In this document: in pieces, positions 9,802-19,934 of the stretch
Position numbering within the stretch: the first letter of the stretch is position 1
How the letters are laid out: the number at the start of each line of letters is the position of its first letter
NCBI GenBank assembly: GCA_016710595.1
Contig: JADJVM010000001.1
Location: 1-28,960 of the forward strand
Direction of reading: 5' to 3'
Source: Niastella sp.
GTDB lineage: Bacteria; Bacteroidota; Bacteroidia; Chitinophagales; Chitinophagaceae
DNA length: 28,960 nt
Position numbers and translations under genes: made by a program
Notes under the pieces: model-generated
What the model saw: only the letters and a program-made list of their open reading frames with translations
Databases searched by the model: none
Told to the model about the DNA's origin: nothing

Positions 9802-10944
9802 ATGGCAACCATTTTAATTTTAATCATTTTTCTAGCATTGGTATTTGATTTTATAAATGGCTTTCATGATGCCGCCAATTCTATCGCAACCATTGTAAGT
9901 ACCAAGGTACTCACCCCTTTTCAAGCCGTTATTTGGGCCGCCTTTTTTAATTTTGTTGCTTTTTTTGTATTTAGCGATCATGCAGTGGCAAATACCGTTG
10001 CAAAAACCGTAAAGCCCGAAATTGTGAGCGGGAGCCATGGTATGGTTATCATCTTGTCCGGTTTGCTTGCTGCAATATGCTGGAACTTACTTACCTGGTG
10101 GTATGGTATCCCTTCTTCATCTTCCCATACATTGATAGGTGGTTTTGCAGGCGCAGCCATAGCAGCGGCCGGTTTTAGCAGTATTGATAGCGCAATGATC
10201 ATGAAGACTATCATTTTTATTTTACTTGCTCCGCTTATTGGAATGTTCATTGCGATTTTTATCACCTTAGTAACCATTCAACAAAAATTTTGGCTCAAAA
10301 TTTCAATCATTGTTGTATTGGTAACTGCTTGTGTTTTATTTATCCCTTTCAAAAAAGAATTTGAACGATGGGGCTTACTGGCATTGGGGGTAATATTTGT
10401 AGCTGCCTATTCAATTAATCATTTACGTGGCGAAACTGCCGCCAGGACCGGAAATATGTTTAAAAAATTGCAACTGGTTTCTTCTGCTGCTTTTAGCATT
10501 GGGCATGGAGGCGCTGATGCACAAAAAGTAATGGGTATTATTACGGTAGCATTAATTGCCGGGGGGCAAATAAATCAATTTAGTGAAATGCCCGATTGGG
10601 TACCATTAGCATGTTATACGGCAATTGGTATTGGTACTTTAAGTGGCGGATGGAAGATCGTAAAAACCATGGGTACAAAAATAACCAAGGTAACCCCATT
10701 AGAAGGCGTGTGTGCAGAAACAGCAGGAGCCATTACTTTATTTACTGCAGCAAACTTAGGTGCACCAGTGAGTACCACACATACCATCTCGGGCGCAATT
10801 ATGGGAGTAGGGGCTACCAAACGGCTCAGTGCTGTTCGCTGGGGCGTTACCGTAAGCCTGATATGGGCATGGATACTTACCATACCCGTAAGTGCATTAT
10901 TGGCAACCCTCTTTTATTTTATATTGAATCATTTCTTTGGTTAA
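9802..10944 (+). CDS. pit: Inorganic phosphate transporter, PiT family
   Basis: An intact 380-residue polytopic membrane protein. The PiT signature occurs twice, as expected from the internal duplication: FINGFHDAANSIATIVSTK near residue 17 and SIGHGGADAQKVMGIITVAL near residue 232. Later PVSTTHTISGAIMGVGATKR is another family hallmark. About ten hydrophobic segments surround a central more polar loop (HLRGETAARTGNMF). It performs cation- or proton-coupled, low-affinity uptake of phosphate (as metal-phosphate complex) across the inner membrane. It is co-transcribed with the DUF47 gene upstream and lies next to an O/P porin, so the cluster supplies both an outer- and an inner-membrane step. 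Confidence 0.93.
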   Translation: MATILILIIFLALVFDFINGFHDAANSIATIVSTKVLTPFQAVIWAAFFNFVAFFVFSDHAVANTVAKTVKPEIVSGSHGMVIILSGLLAAICWNLLTWWYGIPSSSSHTLIGGFAGAAIAAAGFSSIDSAMIMKTIIFILLAPLIGMFIAIFITLVTIQQKFWLKISIIVVLVTACVLFIPFKKEFERWGLLALGVIFVAAYSINHLRGETAARTGNMFKKLQLVSSAAFSIGHGGADAQKVMGIITVALIAGGQINQFSEMPDWVPLACYTAIGIGTLSGGWKIVKTMGTKITKVTPLEGVCAETAGAITLFTAANLGAPVSTTHTISGAIMGVGATKRLSAVRWGVTVSLIWAWILTIPVSALLATLFYFILNHFFG

Positions 10945-10992
10945 AGCCATCTGCTTTTAAAATCATTTTAAGATCACTCTGTATATGAGTGA

Positions 10993-11000
10993 TATTTTTG
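10993..11000 (+). promoter_or_regulatory. -7 box of galE
   Basis: TATTTTTG (TAnnTTTG) lies 29 bases before the galE ATG at 11030, downstream of the PiT stop. Confidence 0.45.
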
Positions 11001-11029
11001 TTTTCTTTGCAGGATTCCAAACGGTTATT

Positions 11030-12082
11030 ATGAATAAAATTTTAGTTACCGGAGGATGTGGTTTTATTGGATCACATACCCTGGTAGATCTTATTGAAAA
11101 TGGTTATCAGGTAATATCGGCCGATAATAATAGCCGCAGCCATATTCAAATATTAAATGGCGTAGAAAAAATTACAGGGGTAAAAGTAAAAAACTACGTA
11201 GTGGACCTCTGCAATTTTGATGACACCTGTGCCATCTTCCAGGAAAATCCCGATTTAAAAGGAATTATTCATTTTGCAGCATATAAAGCAGTGGGCGAAT
11301 CAGTAGAAAACCCATTGATGTATTATGAAAACAATTTAAACTCATTACTTAATTTATTGCGCTGTGCCAATGATTTTAAAATACCACATTTTGTATTTTC
11401 TTCTTCCTGTACGGTATATGGTAACCCCGATGAAATTCCGGTAACAGAAAAAACGCCTTTTAAACCGGCAGAATCACCTTACGGAAATACCAAACAAATG
11501 GGTGAAGAAATTATACAACATACCATTCATGCGCATCCAAATATTAATGCCATATTACTTCGCTATTTTAATCCAGTAGGCGCACACCCTTCGGCAGAAA
11601 TAGGTGAAATCCCTATTGGTAAACCGGCAAATTTAGTTCCTGCTATTACACAAACTGCCATTGGAAAACTTTCGCAAATGAAAGTATGGGGCAATGATTA
11701 TCCTACCCGTGATGGAAGTTGCATAAGGGATTACATTCATGTATGTGATATAGCACATGCACATACACTGGCACTTAATTTAATGCAGCAAAGCAGGAAT
11801 TCGCTGGATGTTTTTAACCTGGGCACCGGCAACGGTTATACCGTTTTAGAAGTAATAAATAGTTTTGAAAAAGTAAGCGGTAAAAAATTAAATTATCAAA
11901 TTTCTTCCCGCAGGCCGGGAGATGTAGTGGCCATTTATGCCAATAATGATAAAGCAAAAAACATTTTACAATGGGAACCCCGCTATTCTTTAGAAGATAT
12001 GATGAAGACCGCCTGGGAATGGGAAGTAAAATTAAAAGAAGATGATAATTTATTTGGCGCTGTAAAAGCAGCGCTAAACTAA
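11030..12082 (+). CDS. galE: UDP-glucose 4-epimerase
   Basis: A 350-residue extended SDR enzyme that interconverts UDP-glucose and UDP-galactose with bound NAD. The start at 11030 (MNKILVTGGCGFIGSHT) is preferred over the ATG 45 bases upstream because it puts the Rossmann GxxGxxG (GGCGFIG) at residues about 8-14, as in the family. The segment FSSSCTVYG carries the catalytic Ser/Thr, and SPYGNTKQMGEE the YxxxK pair. LLRYFNPVGAHPSAEIGE and TRDGSCIRDYIHVCDIA are GalE-specific. The length is close to the usual 338-345. It is intact. It supplies UDP-galactose for surface polysaccharide or galactose use. Confidence 0.95.
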   Translation: MNKILVTGGCGFIGSHTLVDLIENGYQVISADNNSRSHIQILNGVEKITGVKVKNYVVDLCNFDDTCAIFQENPDLKGIIHFAAYKAVGESVENPLMYYENNLNSLLNLLRCANDFKIPHFVFSSSCTVYGNPDEIPVTEKTPFKPAESPYGNTKQMGEEIIQHTIHAHPNINAILLRYFNPVGAHPSAEIGEIPIGKPANLVPAITQTAIGKLSQMKVWGNDYPTRDGSCIRDYIHVCDIAHAHTLALNLMQQSRNSLDVFNLGTGNGYTVLEVINSFEKVSGKKLNYQISSRRPGDVVAIYANNDKAKNILQWEPRYSLEDMMKTAWEWEVKLKEDDNLFGAVKAALN

Positions 12083-12127
12083 TAAGCAACATAAATAAAT
12101 TAACTTGCGCCACATAAAATAAATTAC

Positions 12128-13085
12128 ATGAGTTTACAAGACATAGCAGTTACCGGAAAAAAAGATACCCGTAGCGGTTTTGGAGATGGCATACTGGAAG
12201 CCGCCCGTGAAAATGAAAATATCGTGGCCCTTACGGCAGACCTGGCAGGATCTTTAAAGCTGGGTGGTTTTATGAAAGAATTTCCTGAAAGGTTTATACA
12301 ATGTGGAATTGCAGAAGCCAATATGATTGGAATTGCTGCAGGCCTTACCATTGGCGGAAAAATTCCATATACTACTACATTTGCCAATTTTAGTACCGGC
12401 AGGGTGTACGACCAAATAAGACAAAGCGTAGCCTACAGTGGTAAGAATGTAAAATATGTGCATCACATGCCGGCCTTACCCTGGGTGAAGATGGCGCTAC
12501 ACACCAGATATTAGAAGATATTGGTTTAATGAAAATGTTGCCGGGCATGACGGTGATTGTGCCTGCAGATTATAACAAACAAAGGCCGCAACAAAAGCTA
12601 TTGCCAATTTTGAGGGCCCTGTTTACTTAAGATTTGGCAGGCCGGTATGGCCCATTTTTACCAAAGAAGAAGATTTTAAAATAGGAAAAGTACAGGTACT
12701 GAATGAAGGAAAAGATGTAAGTATTTTTGCCTGTGGCCACTTGGTATGGAAAGCCGTAGAAGCTGCTAAAATTTTAGAAGCAAGAGGTGTAAGTGTAGAA
12801 TTAATAAATGTACATACTATAAAGCCATTGGATACAGAAGGTATTTTAGCATCTATTAAAAAAACGGGATGTGCCGTTACTGCCGAAGAACATAATATTT
12901 ATGGAGGCCTCGGTGATAGTATTGCACAAGTGGCTGCCAAAGATTTTCCCATACCCATTGAATATGTAGGTACACAGGATACTTTTGGAGAAAGTGGTAA
13001 GCCGGAAGAACTGCTGGTAAAATATGGGTTAGATACAGATAATATTGTGGCGGCCGTTGATAAAGTAATGGCCCGGAAAAAATAA
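12128..13085 (+). CDS. Transketolase, C-terminal (pyrimidine/transketolase_C) subunit (frameshifted)
   Basis: The repaired length is about 318 residues, the size of the stand-alone C-terminal half of a split transketolase; there is no N-terminal TPP half in front of it, only galE 45 bases upstream. The pyrimidine-binding domain reads GDGILEAARENENIVALTADL, FPERFIQCGIAEANMIGIA and, after a shift near 12452 (one A missing in a run), ICASHAGLTLGEDGATHQ. A second shift near 12580 leads into ATKAIANFEGPVYLRFGRP. The C-terminal domain follows (SIFACGHLVWKAVEAA, VELINVHTIKPLD, AEEHNIYGGLGD). It transfers two-carbon units in the pentose phosphate pathway when paired with its N-terminal partner. A DXS or alpha-keto-acid E1-beta role is less likely because of the GEDGATHQ and FGRP motifs. 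Confidence 0.82.
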
Positions 13086-13102
13086 TACGATACAAAAAAA
13101 AT

Positions 13103-13136
13103 AAAAAACTCAGCTCCGTAAAAGCTGAGTTTTTTT
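13103..13136. terminator. Bidirectional terminator between transketolase and the S41 peptidase gene
   Basis: A stem CTCAGCT/AGCTGAG (13109-13115 / 13123-13129) is flanked by AAAAAA before and TTTTTTT after. It lies between two convergent genes and would stop transcription from both sides. Confidence 0.85.
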
Positions 13137-13177
13137 ATTCAATAAGTTTACAATTATAAAAAATAAATACCAGATGT

Positions 13178-16100
13178 TTATCGTATTTCTGCTGCCGGTA
13201 CTTTGGGTATTGTAAATCCTTTTGTTTTTATTAATTCCATAACGGTTTCAATTGCTTTTTCTAATTGTGGATCTACTCCTTTTGCCATGGCGCCTAAATC
13301 TTCTGGCACATTAATATCAGGGTCTACGCCATGCCCTTCTTTAAACCAGCCGTTTTCATCAAACATCCTAAACGAAGGAACGGTAATGCTTCCACCATCA
13401 ATGAGCGAGGGCGCTCCAGAAATTCCGATGAGGCCACCCCAGGTGCGTGTACCTATCAGGGGTCCTAATTTTCCTTCTTAAAATAATAAGGAAATGCATC
13501 TCCACCCGAGCCACTCCAGCCATTGATAAGCATTACCCGTGGGCCAAATAATACATTGGGCGGCCAATGCCAGGGATGGCCATCACGGGTAGCCCAGAAT
13601 ACGAGGGGTTTACGATTGAGTAATTCAATAAACCGGTCGGGAATTTGGCCACCGTTATTAAATCTTTCATCTACAATCAATGCTTTTTTATCGCTGAGTG
13701 CATTTAGCTGCCTTACCAATTCATTTTGTCCATCAATGCCCGTACTGGGTACAAATAAATATCCCACTTCGCCATGTGTGGCCTCATCTACTCTTTTGCG
13801 CATACCATCAATCCAGTTGAGATAGCGCAACCTAAATTCACTGCTTAGCGTATTTACAATTGCTGTTTTTGCATCTTTAAAATCAGGTTTCGTATTATAC
13901 GTAATCTCAACGGTTTTATCAGCCAGCATTGCAAATGCGGCATAAGGTTCCTTATCTGTTTTAATAGGAATTCCATTTACCGCTAAAATATAATTTCCTT
14001 CAGGAATATTAATCCCTGAAATATCAAGGGGAGAATGAACTTCGGCATCCCATATCCCGGCACGAATGATTTTACCTACTCTATAATATTCACCATCGGC
14101 CTGCCAATTGATGCCGAGGTAGCCTACATTGCTCTTACGCTGACGTTCCAGGTCGCCGCCACCTTGATAAGTATGAGATGAATTTAATTCCCCAATCATT
14201 TCGCCAATCAAATAGTTTACATCTTCACGGGTGAGTGCGCTTTCTAATAGCTTGCCATATTTTTCTTTTACCCCTACCCAATTCACGCCATGCATATTGG
14301 CATCATAAAAATAATCCCGTTCTAACCTCCACACATCGTTAAACATTTGTTTCCATTCCTGCTTTGGGTCTATTTGCATTACCATATCTGCCACAGGCAC
14401 CATTTTATCAATCTTAGCATTTTCAGAAACAGGAATTACTGCATATTTACCTGCAGCATTTACCAAGGCCTTATCGGTATTATAATTTAATATATAGTTA
14501 TTTACCTTACTCATTACTTTTTTGCAGCTTGTTTTAATTCTGCTATGCCTTTTTCTTTTTTCTTTTTTACCACTTTTGCAGAATCTGCTTTTGGCAATTT
14601 CTCTTCTTCGGTAATTTTAAAAGTTACGGTATCATTTTTAGGAGCCAGTACATAATCGGTACTTTTCTGCAGGCTTATTACGCCCAGCATTGTTGTATTG
14701 GGATACACAAAAGTATTATCCAGATCAGAGTAAACGGGATTAAAATTTTGGCCTGTTAACAGGTATAAATATTTACCACCCGGATCGAACACAGGATTGG
14801 TTGCAGTATAAAAGCCGGAAGTAACGGTATGCGATTTTTTTTCATCTGCATCATAAATAAATATGCCTTCATGTTGATTTTCTAAATCCCTGTGATATGC
14901 CAGGTAGCGGCTATCGGGCGACCAACTGGATTTAAAATTCTGCAATTGCCCATCTGCCCAGCGCAAGGCCTGATCCACCTTATCAATTGTTCCATTGCTA
15001 AGGGTAATAATCTGTATTACACCTGCCTGGTCAATGCAGGCAATTTTTTTACTATCCGGCGACCAAAAAGTATGATACCTGAAACCGTTTTTATAATTGG
15101 TTATTTTTTTAGCCGGTAATTCATTTTTCAGGTCTTTGATATAAAGCTGGTATTCCCCTGTTTCATCACTCCACCAGGCCAGTTTGGTACCATCCGGCGA
15201 CCAGGAAGGATCCCGATCTGCTGCATTGGAACTGGCTGTAATATTTTTTTACAAAGCCTTCTGTTGCCGGCAAAGAAAAAATATCGCCCCTTGCTTCCAT
15301 TAAAACCCTGTTACCATCGGGGCTGATGTTAGCATTAAAAATAAGGGATTGTACATTTTCTGCTCTGTTTCGCACCGCCATTTCATCGGTTGCTATTTGA
15401 ATATCTACTTTTTTATCGTTGCCCGAAGCAATATTAAACAAATGAATAAAGCCGCCTTGTTCATATACAATATCGGCGGGGCCGGAAGCTGGAAATTGAA
15501 TATCGAAGTCAGTATAGTATGTTAATTGTTTACGGCTACCATTGTTCAAATCGTAACTCCACAGGTTCATCCGGTTTTCTTTACCACGGTCACTTATAAA
15601 ATAAACGTTACCTCCAACCCACATTGGGAATTCTTCACCTGCATCGGTATCGGCAGAAATATTTTTTGATGTGTTGGTTTTAAAATCAAAAATATAAATA
15701 TCAGCAGTAGTGCCGCCCCGGTAGCGTTTCCAGTTACGAAAAGCCTGAGACCGGAAAACTATGGCAAGCTGGCTTCCATCGGGAGAGTAGGAACCATATT
15801 CGGCATAGGCTAAAGGAAGTTTTGTTGCCGGGCCACCATTAGGATGAATGGTATAAAACTGGTTAAATCTTTCTTTACCACTTTCCCGACCAGAAGCAAA
15901 TAATATATTTTTGCCGTCTGGCGTCCAATCAACCACCCGGTCGGTACCGCCAAAATAAGTTAGTCTTACGGGTAGCCCTCCCAGGATGGTAGTGCGAAAC
16001 ACATCAAAATTACCATCGTAGTTTGCGGTAAATGCTACATTTTTCCCATCAGGAGAAAACCTGGGAAATGATTCCTGGCCCGGGGGTGAACTGATTTTAT

Positions 16101-16260
16101 ATGCTTGTCCGCCGGTTTTAGCAACTACCCACAAATCATTTGCATAGCTAAATACAATTTCTGAGGCAGATACATCGGGGAATCTAAAAAGGCCCGCATT
16201 GTTTTGAGCATTCAGATCTGAACAAAAGCATAAAATTAATATCGATAATATAAACTTCAT
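13178..16260 (-). CDS. Tricorn-like S41 family peptidase (frameshifted)
   Basis: Three homopolymer indels (near 15247, 14517 and 13468) split an otherwise continuous protein of about 1,028 residues, close to the usual tricorn-like size. The start is ATG 16260 (MKFILSILILCFCSDLNAQ, signal peptide). The first half is a WD40/TolB-like propeller with repeated SPDG motifs (FPRFSPDGKNVAF, VVDWTPDGKNILFAS, ISPDGNRVLMEA, SWSPDG). The middle has VWRLERDYFYDANMHGVNW, the family core, and NSSHTYQGGGDLE with the catalytic His. A PDZ-like piece follows (EGNYILAVNGIPI). The S41 end has DERFNNGG and NGWSGSGGDAFPYYF with the nucleophile Ser in G-S-G-G-D. It degrades peptides or proteins in the periplasm. The gene is divergent from the toxin array, with 242 bases between. 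Confidence 0.87.
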
Positions 16261-16420
16261 AAACAAAAGTTTGATTCTATCAGAAAGGTAATTATTTAAC
16301 TGTTCACAAAATCAAATTTTTTTGTGAATGGAGGTTAGAAAAAGATTGTAGTCTTTGAATTTGGGATTATAGGTTTAGTATAAAATTTATACCATAATAA
16401 TTTATTGATAAATAACCAAC

Positions 16421-16454
16421 GGGGAAAAACCCCATAAAAACGGGAAATATCCCC
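16421..16454 (+). promoter_or_regulatory. Two tandem GGGG-A/T-CCCC palindromes upstream of array copy 1
   Basis: GGGGAAAAACCCC (16421-16433) and GGGAAATATCCCC (16442-16454) are spaced about 21 bp centre to centre, two helical turns, so both face the same side of DNA. The second ends 23 bp before the -7-like TAATTTG at 16478, the same distance as in the other array copies. Probably an activator or repressor site. Confidence 0.6.
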
Positions 16455-16502
16455 ATAAATAATTTTACTGGTTACCCTAATTTGCTAAAACAAAGCACTT
16501 TT

Positions 16503-18481
16503 ATGAAAATGAAAAAATCCCCCCCCCGTAAAATATACGGTATTATTGTACTGGCCTTAGTATTCTTTGCTGCTTGTAAAAAAATGGACAGTATTTCTAC
16601 TCCTGAAATTGATAATAATAAAACAGAAAATAAATTCTTTAACACTCACCGCACATCGGATACAAGGGAACAGGTACTTGTAAATTATTTACAACGAATA
16701 AACGAGCAAACTCCTTTTGTTGAAAAAACAGCCACCTAAATTGGGTATCCTCGCTGGGATAAAGCATTTACAAATAAAAAGAAAATGGGGTTTTTACTGC
16801 TCGAAATTTATTAGGTGATTCTATTCAAACTTACTATATACCTTTCGTGAGAGATTCACAAAATTATGTGAATGCCTCTATGATTATTCAAATTTCACCA
16901 ACAGATACTTCCATTTCGTATAAATGCGATTGGCAATTTGCTCAAATGGAAAACAACCCGGAAACAGCAAATGGAGCTGCTGAACATTATGCAGTATTTT
17001 TTATGGCAATGGATAAGTTGGTATTTGGCTATACTAAATTTAATATTACTGATAGTAATTTATTTAGGACTGCTGAACATGGCAAGGCGCTTCAGGTAAA
17101 AATAAGTTCTAATTCAAGCAATAATAACCTTTACGATATAATTGAGCTTTGTGAAGAAATGGTTATATGGTACGAAGACTGCCAATATGCAGATACCGAT
17201 GCTTGCAGTTCAGGTTGTGACCGTTGTCAACTCTGCATGCAATCATTTGTTATGGATTATTGCTGGGAAGAATACGTGTGGACAGGAGGAGGTGAAACCG
17301 GTGGTGGAACAGGAAGCACTGGTGGTGGTGGTACTCCTACACCGCCTAATCCCTGTAATGGTACGCCTGATAACCCACAACCTTTTGCAAGAGGAAATGT
17401 TGATGAAAGTAACATTGTTGATCCATGCAATGGCGGTGGGGGTGGAATTCCTATTATTCCAATTGATGATAATCCCACTATTTTTGATCAAATTAGTATT
17501 AAATTAAGCCTTTCTAATGAAGAACAAACTTGGTTACATGGGAATCAAATTATAGCTGAAGAAATTTTAAACTTTCTTGAAGAAGCAAAAGCAAATGAGA
17601 ATCCATTAAATTTCAAGGCTTATAATTTATTTGAGGATCCTCAAGCATTGATGGCCGCCAGAGCAACATTAAAAACTGCTCAGGCAGGTTTGATTAATTC
17701 TGGATTCAGTCAAACTCATTTTAATTTTATAGTTTCAAATTTACCTACTCCTGCTAATAATACAAATTATAATCCTCTTTTTGATATATGGTTTACTATA
17801 TGTTGTATAAATACTAAATTAGAACATCCTGAATGGTCTAATGCTAGAGTTTATTTAGCTGCCACACTGGAAGTAGTACACATACTATTAGATGTGGGAG
17901 GTATGGTGCCGGTTATTGGAGAAGTTGCTGATTTAACAAATGGTGTTATATATACAATTCAGGGTGATGGCGTAAATGCTACTTTTAGTTATTTTGCAGC
18001 AATGCCTATTACCGGATGGGCTTCAACTACATCAAAATATGCACGTAAACTAATAATTGCAGTTGATGGCAGTAAAAGAACATTAAATTGGTTTAAGGAT
18101 GCAGCAGGTATTATAAGTTTTGGCGATCGGGGATTACTTAGAAAAGTATTAGGTTTGGCAAAAGGAGATGCACGGGTTGCTCATCATTTAATACCATGGG
18201 AGCATTGTGACAAAGGAATTATACAAAAAGCTGCAAAAGGAGATTTTAACATGAATGAATTTGTAAATGGGATCCCTTTAACTACCACACAGCATAGTGG
18301 TAGTCATGGTATATATAATGATAAACTAAGAGATAAACTGCAAAGTTTATTAAACCAATCGGAATTGTTAAATTGGAATAATAATCAATGTGCAATTGCT
18401 GTAAGGAAGCTTGCAAATGATTTAAAAAACTGGATAGTTGCTCACCCAAATGAATCTATAAATAATATTGTAATACCATAA
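16503..18481 (+). CDS. Lipoprotein-anchored polymorphic toxin with C-terminal AHH nuclease domain (array copy 1; interrupted)
   Basis: ATG 16503 opens a lipoprotein signal ending FFAACKK. The shared N-module follows, interrupted by an in-frame TAA at 16737-16739 and a one-A deletion near 16782 (copy 2 has the extra A and stays open there). From about 16790 the frame is open to the end (544 residues from ATG 16847). Order: N-module (FVRDSQNYVNASMI, FGYTKFNITDSNLF); a Cys-rich segment (ACSSGCDRCQLC); a Gly/Thr/Pro linker; a helical region starting SNEEQTWL; a pre-toxin region (DVGGMVPVIGEVADLTNG, AMPITGWASTTSKYARKL); then the AHH nuclease: AHHLIPWEH at 18179-18205, FNMNEFVNGIPL, and H-SGSHGIYNDKL. 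AHH is a His-Me-finger-like DNA/RNA-cleaving toxin domain. The next gene starts 2 bases later and is the likely immunity gene. Repaired length is about 659 residues. Delivery route is unknown: no PAAR, VgrG, Rhs or T9SS sorting domain is seen. Confidence 0.8.
16671..17367 (+). repeat. Long direct repeat, unit 1 (shared toxin N-module and linker)
   Basis: By eye this 697-base stretch differs from 20109-20807 at two substitutions and two A-run length changes. It covers most of the N-module, the Cys-rich part and the Gly linker. Sequence on both sides diverges, so it looks like a recent duplication or gene-conversion tract. Confidence 0.85.
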
Positions 18482-18483
18482 AT

Positions 18484-19179
18484 ATGAAGTTTTGGAGGTT
18501 ATATAACAGTGCAGAAAAAGAAGTAGGATTTGTGCCACAAATAATTCAACCCATTTTTCAAGGCCAATATTCGGATCAAAATCAATTATGGAATGTATAT
18601 ACAGGAAAAATTGATGATTCTACCATCATCCCTAAAGGCCATTTACATAAGCGTGCAAATTTTACAGATTTAATGTCGGATGGGTTTTTAAATAATCAAA
18701 GATTTGTCTCCAATAAATTAAGAAGTATAATTGAAAAATACCCGGCTGAAGGTATTCAGTTTGTGCACAGCGAGATATTTACTAAAAAAGCTGAAAACAT
18801 ACCGGTAAGTATTATACATCCATTTCAAACCAATCGCTTATTTATTGATATGAAACGAAGTGAATTTCAAATAGCCACTGTTTTCGGAGAAATAATTGAG
18901 GAAAAAATAAAATTATCTACTATAAATGAATTTTTAGAAATAAGAGAAAACCATATCAATGAAAGTAAAATGTATGAGGATATCAGTTTGCACAAATGGA
19001 TATCGATATCGAAATTAGTTTTCAATGAGAAAGTAGATTTTGAAATTTGTTCAGTTTTTGATGTAATGCATGGCGGCGGCGTGGGATATTATGTTTCTCA
19101 AAATTTGAAAGATGATATTTTAAATGCCGAATGTACAGGGGTTATTTTTAGAGAAATAAATGAAAGATATCCAAATTAA
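18484..19179 (+). CDS. Probable immunity protein for the AHH toxin
   Basis: An intact 231-residue cytosolic protein with no signal peptide or membrane segment. It starts 2 bases after the toxin stop, the classic toxin-immunity order and coupling. The sequence MKFWRLYNSAEKEVGFVPQI, then FLNNQRFVSNKLRSIIEKYP-EGIQFVHSEI and a C-terminal CTGVIFREINERYP, has the general look of the Imm11/DUF1629 or Imm43 immunity families (N-terminal tryptophan strand, V-S-x-K-L-R helix, C-terminal G-V-x-F). I cannot choose between them. A cytosolic immunity protein fits a nuclease toxin. Pieces of this gene's head and tail recur as remnants at 23783-23863 and 23949-24117, which supports its link to the array. Confidence 0.65.
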   Translation: MKFWRLYNSAEKEVGFVPQIIQPIFQGQYSDQNQLWNVYTGKIDDSTIIPKGHLHKRANFTDLMSDGFLNNQRFVSNKLRSIIEKYPAEGIQFVHSEIFTKKAENIPVSIIHPFQTNRLFIDMKRSEFQIATVFGEIIEEKIKLSTINEFLEIRENHINESKMYEDISLHKWISISKLVFNEKVDFEICSVFDVMHGGGVGYYVSQNLKDDILNAECTGVIFREINERYPN

Positions 19180-19189
19180 AAAATAAGAT

Positions 19190-19684
19190 ATGTTTGAATT
19201 AAGCAAATTTTCAAAAGAGCAACAAGATTGGCTGAAAAGCCACCCAACATTGCATATAGATTTGTTCGAAGAGTTTGAAGACCAGACCAATCTTAATCCA
19301 TTGGAGAACGGAGAAAAAGATTTACGTTACGATGAAATTACAATTACAGTAGTAAAAACAACGATATCAGCTGCGGGAATGAACATTATTGAAGGTCCAT
19401 ATGATAATTCCCACTTTCAAATGATAAAAAGGTATTTCAATGACTTGCCCGTATCTGAGAAAAAATTTTGGGAACTTTTCAGCATCAATTGCGCTTTTAA
19501 GAACGACGAAGGAGAATTTTCAAAAGAACGGCTATATATGCACGGGATCTGTGAAATTGTAAAGCCATATATTGTTGACGATGAAGTTGTAGATGAATGT
19601 ATAGGAAATACCGAACTATATGATTTGGGTTCTGAAAAGGCTATGGAATTGAAATTTGAAGGAGTTGATGCTAAATGGGTATAA
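19190..19684 (+). CDS. Free-standing homologue of the toxin helical linker domain
   Basis: An intact 164-residue ORF, 10 bases after the immunity gene. Its start (LSKFSKEQQDWLKSHPTLHI) matches the LSLSNEEQTWLHGNQIIAEE segment of the copy 1 toxin. Further matches follow in the same order: SAAGMNIIEGPYDNSHF against KTAQAGLINSGFSQTHF, FNDLP against VSNLP, and FWELFSINCAF...ERLYMHGICEIV against DIWFTICCINTKL...RVYLAATLEVV. It stops before the VPVIGE pre-toxin motif and has no toxin tip. It has no signal peptide. It may be a remnant of another toxin, or an accessory or second immunity protein that mimics the toxin's linker. The codon text is clean, which argues against simple decay. Confidence 0.55.
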   Translation: MFELSKFSKEQQDWLKSHPTLHIDLFEEFEDQTNLNPLENGEKDLRYDEITITVVKTTISAAGMNIIEGPYDNSHFQMIKRYFNDLPVSEKKFWELFSINCAFKNDEGEFSKERLYMHGICEIVKPYIVDDEVVDECIGNTELYDLGSEKAMELKFEGVDAKWV

Positions 19685-19717
19685 ATAAAATTCTGATAAT
19701 ACAAACTCACCTTATTA

Positions 19718-19843
19718 ATTCCTACTGGCGCAGATATGCAGGGTAGGGAAATGGGCGTGTCGTATCTGTGCCTTTTTACATAAAACATCGGCACAGATAC
19801 GACACGCTACAAGGCAAAGCTGCATATCTGCGCCAGTAGGAAT
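19718..19843. repeat. Nested inverted-repeat element, copy A
   Basis: The outer arms (19718-19741 and 19820-19843) are 24 bp and perfectly complementary. Inner arms (19755-19772 and 19790-19807) are 18 bp, also perfect, around a 17-base loop. The same element, nearly base for base, is at 22841-22962. Each copy sits 7-9 bases before the palindromes upstream of an array gene. It has no coding capacity and would form a large hairpin in RNA or single-stranded DNA, like REP/BIME or a small non-autonomous palindromic element. It may also end transcription of the copy 1 operon. Confidence 0.85.
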
Positions 19844-19850
19844 AAAAACC

Positions 19851-19916
19851 GGGAAAAATCCCCAAAAAATAGGGGAAATATCCCCATAAATTATTTTAAC
19901 TGAACCGATATTTTTG
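19851..19916 (+). promoter_or_regulatory. Operator palindromes and -7 box of array copy 2
   Basis: GGGAAAAATCCCC (19851-19863) and GGGGAAATATCCCC (19872-19885) are about 21 bp apart, followed after exactly 23 bp by TATTTTTG (19909-19916), a match to TAnnTTTG. The ATG is at 19935. Confidence 0.65.
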
Positions 19917-19934
19917 CCAAAACAAAACACTTTT

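Noticed and set aside
10985..10987. Upstream ATG as the galE start
   Set aside because: It would add 15 residues before the Rossmann motif and lies before the -7 box; the ATG at 11030 fits the family.
16847..16849. ATG at 16847 as the true start of the AHH toxin gene
   Set aside because: It lies inside the conserved motif FVRDSQNYVNA, which copy 3 carries in the middle of an open N-module, so it is only the first ATG after the frameshift.
17142..17507. Overlapping ORFs in other frames over the Gly-rich linker (both strands)
   Set aside because: GGT/GGA repeats keep several frames open. The frame with the Cys-rich segment, linker and tip is the one shared between copies with synonymous changes.
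19718..19843. CRISPR-like repeat or tRNA-like structure
   Set aside because: There is one palindromic unit per site with no spacer-repeat periodicity, and the arms do not fold into a tRNA cloverleaf with the usual conserved bases.
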